Positions 37,707-47,782 of a DNA stretch of 64,000 bases are shown here, piece after piece. This DNA is from an uncultured Pseudomonadales bacterium. GTDB taxonomy: Bacteria; Pseudomonadota; Gammaproteobacteria; Pseudomonadales; Balneatricaceae. The notes under the pieces are model-generated. The model was not told the origin of the DNA, ran no database searches, and was given only the letters and a program-made list of their open reading frames with translations. Numbering within the stretch: the stretch's first letter is position 1; every line of letters starts with the position of its first letter. The DNA lies in contig CALSNA010000004.1 in NCBI GenBank assembly GCA_943787595.1, positions 186,001 through 250,000 of the forward strand. Direction: 5' to 3'. The position numbers and the translations under genes were made by a program.

Positions 37707-38496
37707 TGTTTTCAAACCCAAAGAATTTGGCGGCAGTTGCTTGGCTGGAACCTGCTAGTAAGCTGGGTGATTCTCCTCTGCAAGCTGCTATGGTATTTAG
37801 AATATGAGGTAAAAAAGCTGGCTCATTGCGGCCTGATTTTGGCTTTACAGGTAGATTTCGCGGCGTTAAATAGGGTGCGTCAGTTTCCAGCATTAGCCGG
37901 TCAGATGGAATTCGACCTACTAGTTCGTGCAAGTGTCGACCTCGACGTTCATCACAGATCCATCCGGTAATACCGATGTGCAAATCCAGGTCGAGCAAAC
38001 AATCTAGGAATTGTCGTTGGCCGGTAAAACAATGCAACACGGCAGCGCTAAGTTGGTGACGATAACTATTTACTAGCTCAAGAAATTCGGCTTCTGCATC
38101 ACGAGCATGAAGGAACATTGGCAATCCGGTCTTAGCTGCCGCCTGCAGATGACATTCAAAGCTGTCTAGCTGAGTCTGTGGCGTAGAGAAATTGCGGTTA
38201 AAATCAAGCCCGGTTTCACCAATAGCACGTACTTGTGGTAATTGCCATAATGTTTGTAGGTCCTGCCATGCTAACGGCTCATTCTGGTCAGCGTAGTGCG
38301 GATGGAAGCCTGCGGTACAAACCAATTGACTGGGAAATTGTCGACATAAATCAACGGCCTGCTGGCTACTGGATAAATTTGCTCCAGTAACCACCATTTT
38401 TGATACACCTGCTGCTTCAGCACGACCAATTACGGCTCCAGTATCTGAGACAAAGCGTTTGTCGGTCAGGTTAACGCCGATATCGGTCAATTGCAT
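37687..38496 (-). CDS. tatD: TatD-family metal-dependent DNase
   Basis: TatD nuclease, 269 residues, with 3'-5' exonuclease activity linked to repair of oxidative damage. TIM-barrel metal motifs: D-I-G-V-N-L-T (5-11), G-F-H-P-H (63-67), I-G-E-T-G-L-D-F (about 91-98), L-H-A-R-D-A, H-C-F-T-G and L-E-T-D-A-P-Y-L near 204. The D-I-G-V-N opening and G-W-I-C-D-E-R-R-G are specific to TatD itself rather than YcfH or YjjV. Confidence 0.93.
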   Translation of the reverse strand: MQLTDIGVNLTDKRFVSDTGAVIGRAEAAGVSKMVVTGANLSSSQQAVDLCRQFPSQLVCTAGFHPHYADQNEPLAWQDLQTLWQLPQVRAIGETGLDFNRNFSTPQTQLDSFECHLQAAAKTGLPMFLHARDAEAEFLELVNSYRHQLSAAVLHCFTGQRQFLDCLLDLDLHIGITGWICDERRGRHLHELVGRIPSDRLMLETDAPYLTPRNLPVKPKSGRNEPAFLPHILNTIAACRGESPSLLAGSSQATAAKFFGFENINSPTQ

Positions 38497-38917
38497 AATC
38501 AGGAATCCTGCTTAGTTAATGGACGCCCAGTGTACCATCGTAAGTCCTATAATTGAATCTAGGCATGATTCATAATATACTGAAATTTAATGACAATTAA
38601 AAAAATTATTCATGTATTTAATGCATTTAAAATTAATTCTGCCAAGTGATTTTAATCGGAATTTTTCATCAATAATCTGACAATTAAGCTATTTATAGTT
38701 GAGTTACTTGGATAACCACAACATAAAAATGGCAAACGGCATGTGCCTATATTAGAACCACTGTAATTTTGGCAAAATGTGTAACATGACTACAGATATT
38801 TGCTCCAGTAATTTGTTGCATTTGCAATTCAGTGCTCTGTTTATGACATATTCAGTGCATGATCGTATTTTTAATATGATCCCAATACTCAAATATAGTC
38901 CTCCGTTTTAGGTTGCC
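38497..38917. other. Divergent spacer tatD/uup
   Basis: About 420 bp of AT-rich DNA with promoters for both genes presumed. No gene seen. Confidence 0.4.
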
Positions 38918-40816
38918 ATGGCACTTATCAGACTTCAGAAACTGCAATTAGCCTTTGGTGAATATCCGATTTTAGATGGTATTGACCTGACTTTAGATGA
39001 TGGCGAACGCCTGTGTATCATTGGTCGTAATGGTGTTGGCAAGTCCAGTTTAATCAAGTTGATTGCCAACACGATAGAACCTGATGGCGGTCAGATTTGG
39101 CGCAGTCCTGGCTGTCGTATTGGTTGGCTTAGGCAGGAACTGCCAACAGAGAATAACTTGACCATAGCCGAATTTGTGGCCAAGGGGATGGGTGAGATTT
39201 ACCAACTGCGACAGCAGTATAGTCAAATCATGCAGACCACCACTGGAGCAGTAACATGCCGACAGCTGGAACAGATTAGTACACAGTTAGATGAATTACA
39301 GGGCTGGCGCATGGAACAGCAGGTCGAAGCCATACTGTCAAGGTTCCAGTTATCGAGTTGCCAAATGATGGCTAGCCTTTCTGGTGGTTTATGTCGTCGG
39401 GTAGCGTTAGCCCAAGCATTAGTGGCCCAACCGCAGGTATTGCTGCTGGATGAGCCCACTAACCACCTCGATATATTGACTATCGAATGGTTAGAACAGC
39501 AGTTGCTGGAATTCAATGGAGCTTTGGTTTTTATTACCCATGATCGCCAATTCCTGCGTCGGGTCGCTAATCGTATTGTAGAATTAGATCGGGGTAATTT
39601 ATTGAGTTACCCAGGCAATTATGATCGTTTTTTGGCCTATCGCCAGCAGCAGCTGGTGGAAGAAACTCAACACAATGCTTTATTTGATCGGCAGTTGGCA
39701 CAGGAAGAAGCTTGGCTGCGCCAAGGTATCAAGGCACGCCGAAGTCGTAACGAAGGTCGGGTTCGAGCACTACAATCATTACGTCGTCAACGCCAGCAGC
39801 GCAGAGAAGTTCAAAAGCATGTCAAGTTCGATGTAGCCAACGCGGACACTTCTGGTCAGCAGGTTTGCCGATTAAAGGGTGTGAGCCATGGTTATGGTGA
39901 CCAACTATTGATCAAGCATCTGGATTTTATCCTGGTGCGCCAGGATCGGGTTGGTTTAGTCGGTGCGAATGGTGTAGGCAAGTCCACACTGTTAAAAATA
40001 CTACTGGGTCAACTAACCCCTGATCATGGTCAGGTGAATCTCGGTACCCGGCTAGAAATTGCCTATTTCGATCAGTTACAGGAACATTTAGAACCTGAAA
40101 AATCAGTGTTGGATAATATATCAGAAGGTCGTGACTTTATTGTAATAAATGGAAAAAAACGACATATTGTTAGCTATTTAGGAGATTTTCTATTTACTCC
40201 TCAGCGAATTCGCAGTCCTGCTAAAAGTTTGTCTGGGGGCGAGCGTAACCGTTTATTATTGGCCCGCTTATTCAGTAAACCATCCAATGTCTTGGTGTTG
40301 GATGAACCAACCAATGACCTGGATATGGAAACACTGGAATTGTTGGAAGAACTGTTATCTGAGTACCCTGGTACAGTGTTACTAGTGAGCCATGACCGCA
40401 ACTTTATTGATCAGGTAGTGACCTCTTGTCTGGTTTTTGAAGGTCAGGGTCGGGTCAGCGAACATATTGGCGGTTATAGTGACTGGTCTGCTCGTGGTGG
40501 TCGCCTAGTAAGCCAGCCTAGCCCTGACGGTGATCAGCCATTAACAGTGGATGTGGGCACTCCGGCTAGAAAAGCTTCATCCCAACCGCCAAAAATCAGA
40601 AAGCTAGGTTATAAGAAGCAACGGGAGTTAGCTCAGTTACCGGGCCGTATTGAAACTTTGGAACAGGAAATTGCTAATCTACAGACAGAGATCAATCATA
40701 GCGATTTCTACAATGGCGCGCATGCCCAAGTAGCGAGTCGATTAGGATACCTGGCTCAGCTGGAAGCAAACCTGGAACAAGCCTTGGAACGATGGGTAGA
40801 GATTGAAAGTGATTAG
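38918..40816 (+). CDS. uup: ABC-F family ATPase Uup
   Basis: Cytosolic ABC-F protein (632 residues) with two ATPase domains and no membrane part. First Walker A G-R-N-G-V-G-K-S-S, signature L-S-G-G-L-C-R-R and L-L-D-E-P-T-N-H-L-D; a linker rich in Arg/Gln (about 270-300); second Walker A G-A-N-G-V-G-K-S-T, L-S-G-G-E-R-N and V-L-D-E-P-T-N-D-L-D; and a C-terminal coiled coil (about 565-630) that binds DNA or ribosomes. The C-terminal coil marks it as Uup. It affects ribosome function and transposon excision in E. coli. Ends with TAG. Confidence 0.95.
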   Translation: MALIRLQKLQLAFGEYPILDGIDLTLDDGERLCIIGRNGVGKSSLIKLIANTIEPDGGQIWRSPGCRIGWLRQELPTENNLTIAEFVAKGMGEIYQLRQQYSQIMQTTTGAVTCRQLEQISTQLDELQGWRMEQQVEAILSRFQLSSCQMMASLSGGLCRRVALAQALVAQPQVLLLDEPTNHLDILTIEWLEQQLLEFNGALVFITHDRQFLRRVANRIVELDRGNLLSYPGNYDRFLAYRQQQLVEETQHNALFDRQLAQEEAWLRQGIKARRSRNEGRVRALQSLRRQRQQRREVQKHVKFDVANADTSGQQVCRLKGVSHGYGDQLLIKHLDFILVRQDRVGLVGANGVGKSTLLKILLGQLTPDHGQVNLGTRLEIAYFDQLQEHLEPEKSVLDNISEGRDFIVINGKKRHIVSYLGDFLFTPQRIRSPAKSLSGGERNRLLLARLFSKPSNVLVLDEPTNDLDMETLELLEELLSEYPGTVLLVSHDRNFIDQVVTSCLVFEGQGRVSEHIGGYSDWSARGGRLVSQPSPDGDQPLTVDVGTPARKASSQPPKIRKLGYKKQRELAQLPGRIETLEQEIANLQTEINHSDFYNGAHAQVASRLGYLAQLEANLEQALERWVEIESD

Positions 40817-41192
40817 CTATGGATTAAATTGATATTCTAGTGGTTCGGTTTTGATCCCTGGAATTTCGTATTATAGATCATGGAATATATGGTGGCTGGT
40901 AGAGCTTGACTACAAGGTGAATTCATGGAGACCCTTATTAGGTTGATATGTTGTTGTTCGGCTGCATGGTTCTGTGTGAGCCATATCAATTGTGTTACGT
41001 TATGTAGCAAGTTTGCAGGTTAGCTTCTTACGCAGCTTATTAATTTTTGGTCATCATGTATTAGAGTGAGTAGTGATTGTCTAAAAAAGTATATCTTGAT
41101 AACTGATTAGATTAAAAAACAGGATCAATAGCATGCTTTTTAAAGCAATCAGCACTTGAATGTTCTACAATGCGCGTTTTATTTGCGATAGG
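40817..41192. other. Spacer between uup and the Nudix gene
   Basis: About 375 bp. No gene, RNA or T-run terminator recognised. Confidence 0.4.
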
Positions 41193-41723
41193 ATGCATGT
41201 GAAATATTGTAGCCATTGTCAGTCAGAACTGATCATCACCATTCCTTCAGGCGATAATAGAGAACGTTACACTTGTTCCGTCTGTGGCACTATCTTTTAT
41301 CAGAATCCCCGCATTATTGCTGGCTGCATTCCCCTATACAAGGAGCGGGTACTTTTGTGCCGACGAGCCATTGAGCCTCGTAAGGGATATTGGACTTTAC
41401 CTGCCGGATTTATGGAAAATGGTGAATCTACCGTTGAAGCAGCTCGCCGTGAAACTTGGGAAGAGGCACTGGCAAAAGTGGATATTGGCAACTTATTTAG
41501 TATCTGCAATATTCCGCGCCTAAATCAAGTACACTTATATTACTTGGCTAACCTGCCAGATCCTGAATTTGGTGTAGGTGCAGAAAGCCTTGAAGTAGAC
41601 TTATTTTGTGAAGCCGATGTGCCCTGGCAAAAGCTCTCTTTTAGCACCGTTAAACAATCCCTGCAGCGCTTTTTCCATGATCGTGAAACAGGTCAGAAAT
41701 TACTGCATCATATTGATTTATAA
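41193..41723 (+). CDS. Nudix hydrolase with zinc ribbon
   Basis: The protein begins M-H-V-K-Y-C-S-H-C with a second pair C-S-V-C-G about 22 residues later, a four-cysteine zinc ribbon. The Nudix box G-F-M-E-N-G-E-S-T-V-E-A-A-R-R-E-T-W-E-E-A follows at about 76-96, fitting GX5EX7REUXEE. The layout resembles NADH pyrophosphatase-like Nudix proteins that lack the N-terminal domain; the substrate is not known. ATG 41193 is used because homology starts there; ATG 41160 would add 11 residues. Neither has a strong ribosome site. Confidence 0.88.
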   Translation: MHVKYCSHCQSELIITIPSGDNRERYTCSVCGTIFYQNPRIIAGCIPLYKERVLLCRRAIEPRKGYWTLPAGFMENGESTVEAARRETWEEALAKVDIGNLFSICNIPRLNQVHLYYLANLPDPEFGVGAESLEVDLFCEADVPWQKLSFSTVKQSLQRFFHDRETGQKLLHHIDL

Positions 41724-41744
41724 ATTATTTTCAGCTTAAGTCCA

Positions 41745-41765
41745 GTTATTGGTTATTGGTTATTG
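41745..41765. repeat. Heptamer GTTATTG x3
   Basis: Three perfect head-to-tail copies of a seven-base unit, 22 bp after the Nudix stop. It is the second 3x7 array in the window. Confidence 0.9.
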
Positions 41766-41833
41766 TTTAAGTCTCCATGCTTCTAATTGGGTTTGAGCTG
41801 CGGCGATAGAGATTTTTATTAGTTTACCTCTAC

Positions 41834-42463
41834 TCACTGTAAAAAAGGGTTGTAGCGTTTTTCAAACCCAATGTTCGACATAGGCCCATGACCAGGTACA
41901 AAGCTTACCTTATCCGGTAAACTAAATAACTGCTGCCGGATAGAGTCTAGTAACATCTTGTGGTTCCCTTGAGGGAAATCCGTCCGCCCAATGGAGCCTT
42001 TAAAAATTACATCCCCGACAAACATTAATTGTGCTTTAGGCTGGTAAAACACCACATGTCCAGGGGTATGGCCAGGGCAGTGTAATACTTTTAGGCTGAT
42101 TTCACCTACCTTAACCCAGTCATCCTGTTTTAGCCAGCGGCTGGGTTCAAAAGTTCGGGCTGGAGGAAAGCCAAAGATACGACTTTGTTCGGCTAAGGCA
42201 TTAATCCAAAAACTGTCTGCACGATGTGGCCCCACAATGGGTATGTCACGGCGACAGGCCAATTCACCGGCACCACCAGCATGATCAATATGGGCATGAG
42301 TCAACCAAATTTGACACAACTTAAGCTTTAGCGCATCTACCCGTAGCAGTATTTTATCCAGATCACCTCCAGGGTCAATAACTGCTGCTTGACGGCTAGC
42401 TTTACACCACAGTAGGCTACAGTTCTGGTCAAAAGCAGTAACTGGAATAATCTCATATTGCAT
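41834..42463 (-). CDS. Metallo-beta-lactamase fold hydrolase (YcbL-like)
   Basis: A 209-residue MBL-fold protein. Zinc ligands appear in T-H-A-H-I-D-H-A-G-G (about 55-64), the H-C-P-G-H-T-P-G-H block (about 128-136), G-D-V-I-F-K-G-S-I-G-R-T-D-F (about 149-162) and P-G-H-G-P near 191. This short form matches YcbL-type glyoxalase II enzymes, which split S-lactoylglutathione or related thioesters. The exact substrate is uncertain. It lies tail to tail with the Nudix gene. Confidence 0.9.
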   Translation of the reverse strand: MQYEIIPVTAFDQNCSLLWCKASRQAAVIDPGGDLDKILLRVDALKLKLCQIWLTHAHIDHAGGAGELACRRDIPIVGPHRADSFWINALAEQSRIFGFPPARTFEPSRWLKQDDWVKVGEISLKVLHCPGHTPGHVVFYQPKAQLMFVGDVIFKGSIGRTDFPQGNHKMLLDSIRQQLFSLPDKVSFVPGHGPMSNIGFEKRYNPFLQ

Positions 42464-43176
42464 GGTCTCATCCTGTTGAATCGCAATATCTAAATACTTC
42501 AGTCAAGCTGGTGTGGACTGCTCGATTGACCAGCTTGAATGATGTCTTAACTTCAAATGCTAGTGGGCTTATGCAAGTATTGCCTTCCATACGTCGATGC
42601 AGGAGCTGTTTAACGCTGCTTTAATGCGAGAGCATCTGCCAACATCAGCGCGACCCATTTGCTACTGCTCAGAGGCTGTTATTGTTGTGTCTCCATGGTT
42701 TGGTTGTACACCAATTAGCCCTGAAGAATAGTAATATAGATCATATCCTTTTCGTAACAATTTCAACTGCGCTTATTTCTACCAATGCAGTTTTGGCATA
42801 TCAGACCAAAAGGATCATGAGTACAACGGCGAACGTACATGAAGCATCTAATTAACATGCAAACTGATTGACTTAAGTAGCATTAATTATTCACATGATT
42901 ACTGTTGCACTGCCAACTCAATGGAAAACCTTATTGCCCAAACTAACTTTACTCATAGGTGAGACACCAGACTTTAACTGTTCTGGCAAATAGCTAATAT
43001 ACTAACTGCCACAATCACCGTTATTGACATCATAAAGCCAACCTTTAGCTTCTTGTTATAGCAGTTGTGCTAATACATCGGCAATATCGTAACCAGGCGT
43101 GGCTTTTCAGCAATATACGCAGGCATTGTGTCAAACAAGTAATACAGCCATTGTTATAAATCCAATGCAGATATGG
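42464..43176. other. Spacer between the MBL hydrolase and rdgC
   Basis: About 710 bp. Short coding-like patches on minus around 43010-43160 (for example a W-L-Y-x-x-F-D-T-M-P run) suggest an old remnant, but no family could be named. Confidence 0.3.
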
Positions 43177-44172
43177 TTAAGCAAAAGTCACTTCAGCAAC
43201 AATACTGCGATCATTCTCACTATGGGTAACCTTAGCTACAATTTCTTCAACCGATCTTGACTCAATATTCACTCCGCCTACTGCATCGAGTAAATCCTTT
43301 ATCAAGGCCATCAGTTCGATCGTCATTACCGAAAAATCAACATCAAACTGTTCTGCCTGGGTTTGTGCCCCGATGCTATCAGATTTTTCCCGAATATCAT
43401 CTTCAAAACGGACACGTTTGATGGCCAGTTCCTCATTGAGAATGAAATTAATCCCTGCCATCCAATGCAGAGAGAGCTTCGTTACGACCATGCCGGATTG
43501 CAATAGATTATTGATTTCCTGGGCAGTCAAATCTTGTTGTTTACAGCGAATCACGTTACCAGATGCTTTAGGGTCGGCTAATTCACATTCATCGCCCAGC
43601 GTAAACTTTCCAGGCACTGTGGATTCAGTGACCCAACGGGTCATTATCTGAACGGGAATCTGTTTGCTCGAAAGTGGAACCACAGGTAAGCTACCAAGAG
43701 TTTGCCGTAGGCTTGATAAGATTTCTTCAGCCTTATTGGCGGATGCGGCATCAATGATAATATAACCTTGTTCTGGTGCAATATAGGCATACTGCAAACT
43801 GGAGCGGGTAAAGGCTTTTGGCAGCAATTCCATTATCACCTGATCTTTCAGTGACTGGCGTTCCTTTCTTCCAACAGTACGGCCTTCAGTTTCTTCAGTA
43901 GCCTCGATTTTCTCCATCAGAAATTCATTAATGACGGCTGTGGGTAATACTTTGTCCTGTCGTTTAGAGCAAATCATGAAATAGTTCTGGCTGACATGCA
44001 CAAAGAGTTCATTGTTGGTTTGACCATTGATGGGAGACACCCAGCCCATGCGAATCTGGTCCTGGCTATTGCAAGGAATGAAGCGCGCTTTGGATAATGC
44101 TTGATCCAATTGTTCAGGTTTTAGTGTGAAGGGCTGAGTGAATCGGTAAATTCGAATATTTTTGAACCACAT
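43177..44172 (-). CDS. rdgC: Recombination-associated protein RdgC
   Basis: RdgC forms a ring around DNA and holds back RecA-driven recombination. The 331-residue protein starts M-W-F-K-N-I-R-I-Y-R-F-T and shows G-W-V-S-P, V-G-R-K-E-R-Q-S-L-K-D, the E-L-L-P-K-A-F-T-R-S block and L-G-D-E-C-E-L in the order seen in the family. It is about 28 residues longer at the C-terminus than the E. coli protein. Alone on its strand. Confidence 0.95.
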   Translation of the reverse strand: MWFKNIRIYRFTQPFTLKPEQLDQALSKARFIPCNSQDQIRMGWVSPINGQTNNELFVHVSQNYFMICSKRQDKVLPTAVINEFLMEKIEATEETEGRTVGRKERQSLKDQVIMELLPKAFTRSSLQYAYIAPEQGYIIIDAASANKAEEILSSLRQTLGSLPVVPLSSKQIPVQIMTRWVTESTVPGKFTLGDECELADPKASGNVIRCKQQDLTAQEINNLLQSGMVVTKLSLHWMAGINFILNEELAIKRVRFEDDIREKSDSIGAQTQAEQFDVDFSVMTIELMALIKDLLDAVGGVNIESRSVEEIVAKVTHSENDRSIVAEVTFA

Positions 44173-46223
44173 ATTATTAAAAATTTCTGTTAGTTGTTTG
44201 TGAAAAAACTGAGGCTATTGTCCATTTATCCTGCCAGTACTGGCTTAGCCCCGCCAATGTCTCAAGCATGTTGCCCATCGTCAAAAAATATGGGTATCAA
44301 TATCGCTCAGAATGGGCTTATCGCAGATATGTGCCAATACATCTTTTTAAACAGCGAACTACACAGTCTGTGCTAAGGATATGATATTGTCGTGGGTGGT
44401 AGATGTACGTTTACAGGGATCGTTTCCACTAACATTCCAAGTATCTCTACATCAGCTAGGATAAGGTAATAGATACGACTAGGTAGTAATATACTTGAAC
44501 CCAAAGGATATCGCGATATTGTCAGACTTTACATGCTTGAACTAATACTAAGTATTGCTTTACGTCGCATTCAAATAACGTTAAATACTTGTCGCACCGA
44601 CCTTGATTAACTGCCTAAATTGGCTAGGTTTAGTATTGAATCAGCAATGAATGTAGCATTATTAAAGATTAATAATTTACCATAAATGGAATAATAAAGC
44701 ACATAGCCTGTTCTCAGGTTATATAATTATTTTTTACCTATAACCTAGTACGGTTGTCGGTATTTCATGCTTCACAAAATATCTACCGGCTACAAAATCT
44801 TTTGCATTTCTATATTAGCCAAGCATATCTGTGATCACTACGTAATTTATAATTGCGCGCGCATGTAAATTACCGTTTGCAATACCAAGAGCTCAGCAGG
44901 GCAAACACCGACCGCTACCAATATGGCTTGATCCATTCCCCAGCATGGCTCAAAGCATCACGCCTGCTATTTGAAAGTCCAATGTGGTGTTAGCGCCTAT
45001 CTATAACACAGAGAAGGCGATTAATGCTGGACTCAATATTCAATTAATGGTCCACGGCCAGCTTAGCGGGGCTATGCCAGTCTTGTGGCTTAAATTTCCT
45101 GCTGCCTTTTACGGCCAGGAAAAGTCCTTCAGCCAGCTAATAAAAACACTACTAGCGGCAGCTCATTACGACTAGGCAATTGTGGTGCAATACCAAGCTA
45201 TTTATCACTGAATTCATCGATCAATACCATGCCTGATCTGCGCACCAGTTAGGACAATAAAAATGCTTTGTCTGGAGCCAAACCTGTATCTGATATGCAA
45301 TCAATGACGATTTAGCTTGCATTTGAGACAGCCCACTAAATCGCTTCGAAAGTAAAGCATTTATGGTAGTTGTCTGATTGGTGATTTTGACGGGATATAA
45401 ACTTGCTTTCACCACTTTAGTGACCGGTAGCCTATACTCCGGTCAATTCGCCACAACTCGCTACGATGGTAGCAAGCTTATGGTGTATTCCAAAGCCAAT
45501 GGTTTGATTTAGAAAAAGTAAACTTATTGATACACCAATGCCAATTGGTGCCAGAGACTTCACAACTGGATCAACACACCATTATATCTGGTTGAAAAAT
45601 AACCGATATGACTGCAACATTGCCAGTCTTGCAATAACATAACTTATGCACAAGCTTAACCACAGCTTTTGTGCTTAATCATTGGATAAAATAAAATTTT
45701 TATGAAATATGATGTATTTGCATCAAATAAAATAAGATCGACCGGTGATTGAGCCTTCTAGATTGGTCATAATTACGCCCTGAACCCAGTTATTATGACT
45801 GGTTATGCCGATGATAAAATTTATTAAATTATTGATTTATTTGATTAAATATCGTTTTAAAAAATTTAATATCTAAGCTAAAATAATCAATACATTGATT
45901 GAGTTAATGCTCTGTGATGAATCTATGAGTGATTGGATGTCCAGATATACTGAGTGAGTGGAGTATCCGCAGAGTTATTTTGCTTCGGCAGAGGCTAATT
46001 ATTAAGCTTACTAATCAAAAATAATTAGACTTGTTGCCTTATTGCTAGGCTTGCGATGATGCAACTTGCACACAGGACTCACTACTGTGTTTATGTGTGA
46101 ACATCCAGGCAGATAATTTGAAAGATCATCGGAGATGTAGCACGAGGCTACTATTATTTATCAGTCTGGATTAATGACGTACTGTGATTTGGTCCAGTCC
46201 AGTGAAGCTAAGCGGGTTGTCCG
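44173..46223. other. 2-kb decayed accessory region
   Basis: No intact gene. Patches of coding-like sequence appear, such as the + frame 44984-45175, extended in neighbouring frames upstream (N-T-D-R-Y-Q-Y-G-L-I-H-S-P-A-W-L). I could not name a family with confidence. The last 100 bp before 46224 already look like the upstream part of the RHS remnant. The region is very AT-rich at 45.65-45.9 kb. Confidence 0.4.
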
Positions 46224-47000
46224 GTGTGTTGGCTACATCATAGCTCCCCATACTGTTATCTGCTACAAAGTGGCCATGAAACAGTAAACCGTGAGTCATT
46301 ATCTAACACAGTCGACAGCAATATCAGCCCAGTCAATAGTTTTGAAATAGGCAGGGTAGGTAATCGAATCTGCTGCATTCAATCATTGGTATACAGAAGA
46401 TTCAGACAGGAGGTATGTTCAGGTACAGTATTAACCACCACCCATATCAGCACTGATAACAATAACAGCCATCAGGTGTGCTATCTGCACCTAGATCACC
46501 TGGACTGGGTAGATACCGTGACTGACGGCCAGAGTACCATCGTGCACCAGCAGGCGTTTAGTTCATTTAGGGTGCAGTACAACACCGACTGGCAGGTTCC
46601 AGACAGTGACCAGAGCAGCCTGATCAATCACTACACCAGCCGAGGCTTTACCGGCCATGATCACATTGCAGCCTTTGGGTTGATTCACATGAACGAGCGA
46701 GTGTATGACCCGGAGGTGGTTTGGTGCCTCAGTGCCTATCCCTTTATCTAGGCCCCTCACAACAGCCAGAGTTACAACTGCTATAGCTATGTGCTGAACA
46801 ATCTCTTAACGTATTTGGATTCCAGCGGCTACTTCTGGACGTCGATTCGTAACGGCATACGCAATACCTTGAGTCGTTTCAAAAATAATGTCAGCCAGTT
46901 TGTGGGGGCCAATGGTAACCGCAATGGCTGCGCCACCTGGCAGCAAGTCCAGCGCTCTGCCAGGCATAGCTGTCTTCCAGAAGGAAGACAGCTATGCTAA
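46224..47000 (+). pseudogene. RHS-core protein C-terminal remnant
   Basis: The frame reads the RHS repeat-associated core in order: Y-L-H-L-D-H-L-D-W-V-D-T-V-T-D-G-Q (about 46481), N-T-D-W, Y-T-S-R-G-F-T-G-H-D-H-I (about 46633), G-L-I-H-M-N-E-R-V-Y-D-P, L-S-A-Y-P-F-I, then TAG at 46750-46752 where the family has glutamine (P-F-I-Q-A-P), and in the same frame A-P-H-N-S-Q-S-Y-N-C-Y-S-Y-V-L-N-N and L-D-S-S-G-Y-F. Several invariant residues have drifted (for example D-H-L-G to D-H-L-D, N-R-Y-S-Y to N-C-Y-S-Y). The N-terminal RHS shell is missing. Intact relatives are polymorphic toxins or TcC-like proteins with a variable toxic tail after this core. Confidence 0.8.
46964..46997 (+). promoter_or_regulatory. 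Hairpin covering a ribosome site and start codon
   Basis: A perfect 15-bp inverted repeat (46964-46978 and 46983-46997) with a four-base AGAA loop. The right arm contains GGAAG and, six bases on, the ATG at 46994, so in RNA the ribosome site and start of the next gene would be fully paired. Confidence 0.8.
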
Positions 47001-47335
47001 ACAGCTTTGTAATAGATGGTTTGGGGCCGACAAAGTTTGGTTCTAAAAAGGAACTCAGGTCTGCCCTAAATTCAGGTGATATAATTTCGGGTAAACAGTC
47101 TTTGGAACTGATCGAGATGGTACGTGTCGACGTTCTTCATAATCCGGTGGGCAACGTACTGAATATGGAATTGCTCCATGAACACGCATTCGTTTTGAAT
47201 CCAAAGACCAAACTTATGAATAGTGGTTTCTTTGATTTAGATGAAGGCGACATAGTTAGGGAAGATCGTCATTTTTCAGGCAATACTGGATCATATCGGT
47301 TTGGCCCCATTAACGTATCCTCAAATCAGTCATAG
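46994..47335 (+). CDS. Unknown 113-residue protein after the RHS core
   Basis: Balanced composition and clear codon structure support a real gene. It starts within the hairpin at 46964-46997, preceded by GGAAG. The protein has L-E-M-V-R-V-D-V-L-H-N-P-V-G-N-V-L-N-M-E and an acidic D-L-D-E-G-D-I-V-R-E-D stretch; no membrane segment or signal. Position right after an RHS core is where toxin tails or their immunity genes lie, so it might be part of such a module. No family recognised. Confidence 0.5.
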   Translation: MLNSFVIDGLGPTKFGSKKELRSALNSGDIISGKQSLELIEMVRVDVLHNPVGNVLNMELLHEHAFVLNPKTKLMNSGFFDLDEGDIVREDRHFSGNTGSYRFGPINVSSNQS

Positions 47336-47346
47336 CAGGGATGTGA

Positions 47347-47505
47347 ATGGATAAAGACAACTTCAACCAGCTTAAGTCAACGATTGGGACTCTAAACAAC
47401 GAGTTATCAATGAATGTAACTTTACATAAAGCTAAACCAATTCTGGGTAAATTTGCACTACATGTACCTGATAGGCCAGACCTATTAAGAGCTCAAAGAA
47501 CCTAA
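47347..47505 (+). CDS. Small unknown protein (52 residues)
   Basis: ATG at 47347 follows AGGGA by about five bases and begins 11 bp after the upstream stop. The peptide M-D-K-D-N-F-N-Q-L-K-S-T-I-G-T-L looks like the N-terminus of a soluble helical protein. It may be an intact small gene of the cluster or the 5' part of a truncated one. Confidence 0.35.
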   Translation: MDKDNFNQLKSTIGTLNNELSMNVTLHKAKPILGKFALHVPDRPDLLRAQRT

Positions 47506-47566
47506 CCATAATTAAACAAGAAGTAACTATGCGTAGCGTAATAATGGCCGTGGCTTTGAGGCTACT

Positions 47567-47761
47567 ATGGAATTTCTAATTGGCCTATTTGTTGGTGGTA
47601 TGCTTGTTTACATCGTATTTTCGTGGCATGCGGACTGGATCTATAATGGACGTTGCGAACCAGAATCGCAACGATTGAAAATTTCAAAACAGCTTCATAA
47701 ATTCACTTTCTATGGTGGTGTGTTTTATCACAAAATTACGCATAGGTCTGTTTGGCCATGA
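47567..47761 (+). CDS. Small membrane protein (64 residues)
   Basis: GAGG sits five bases before the ATG. Residues 2-20 (E-F-L-I-G-L-F-V-G-G-M-L-V-Y-I-V-F-S-W) form one membrane helix; the rest is hydrophilic. Unknown family. In an RHS neighbourhood a membrane-anchored immunity protein is possible but unproven. Confidence 0.35.
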   Translation: MEFLIGLFVGGMLVYIVFSWHADWIYNGRCEPESQRLKISKQLHKFTFYGGVFYHKITHRSVWP

Positions 47762-47782
47762 AGCAAGTACGGGCACAAGGAT

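Noticed and set aside
44880-45175. Coding-like patch with a faint HipA-like feel (Y-Q-Y-G-L-I-H-S-P-A-W-L)
   Set aside because: Only a few residues fit the HipA N-terminal pattern, the frames are broken and no kinase motif follows.
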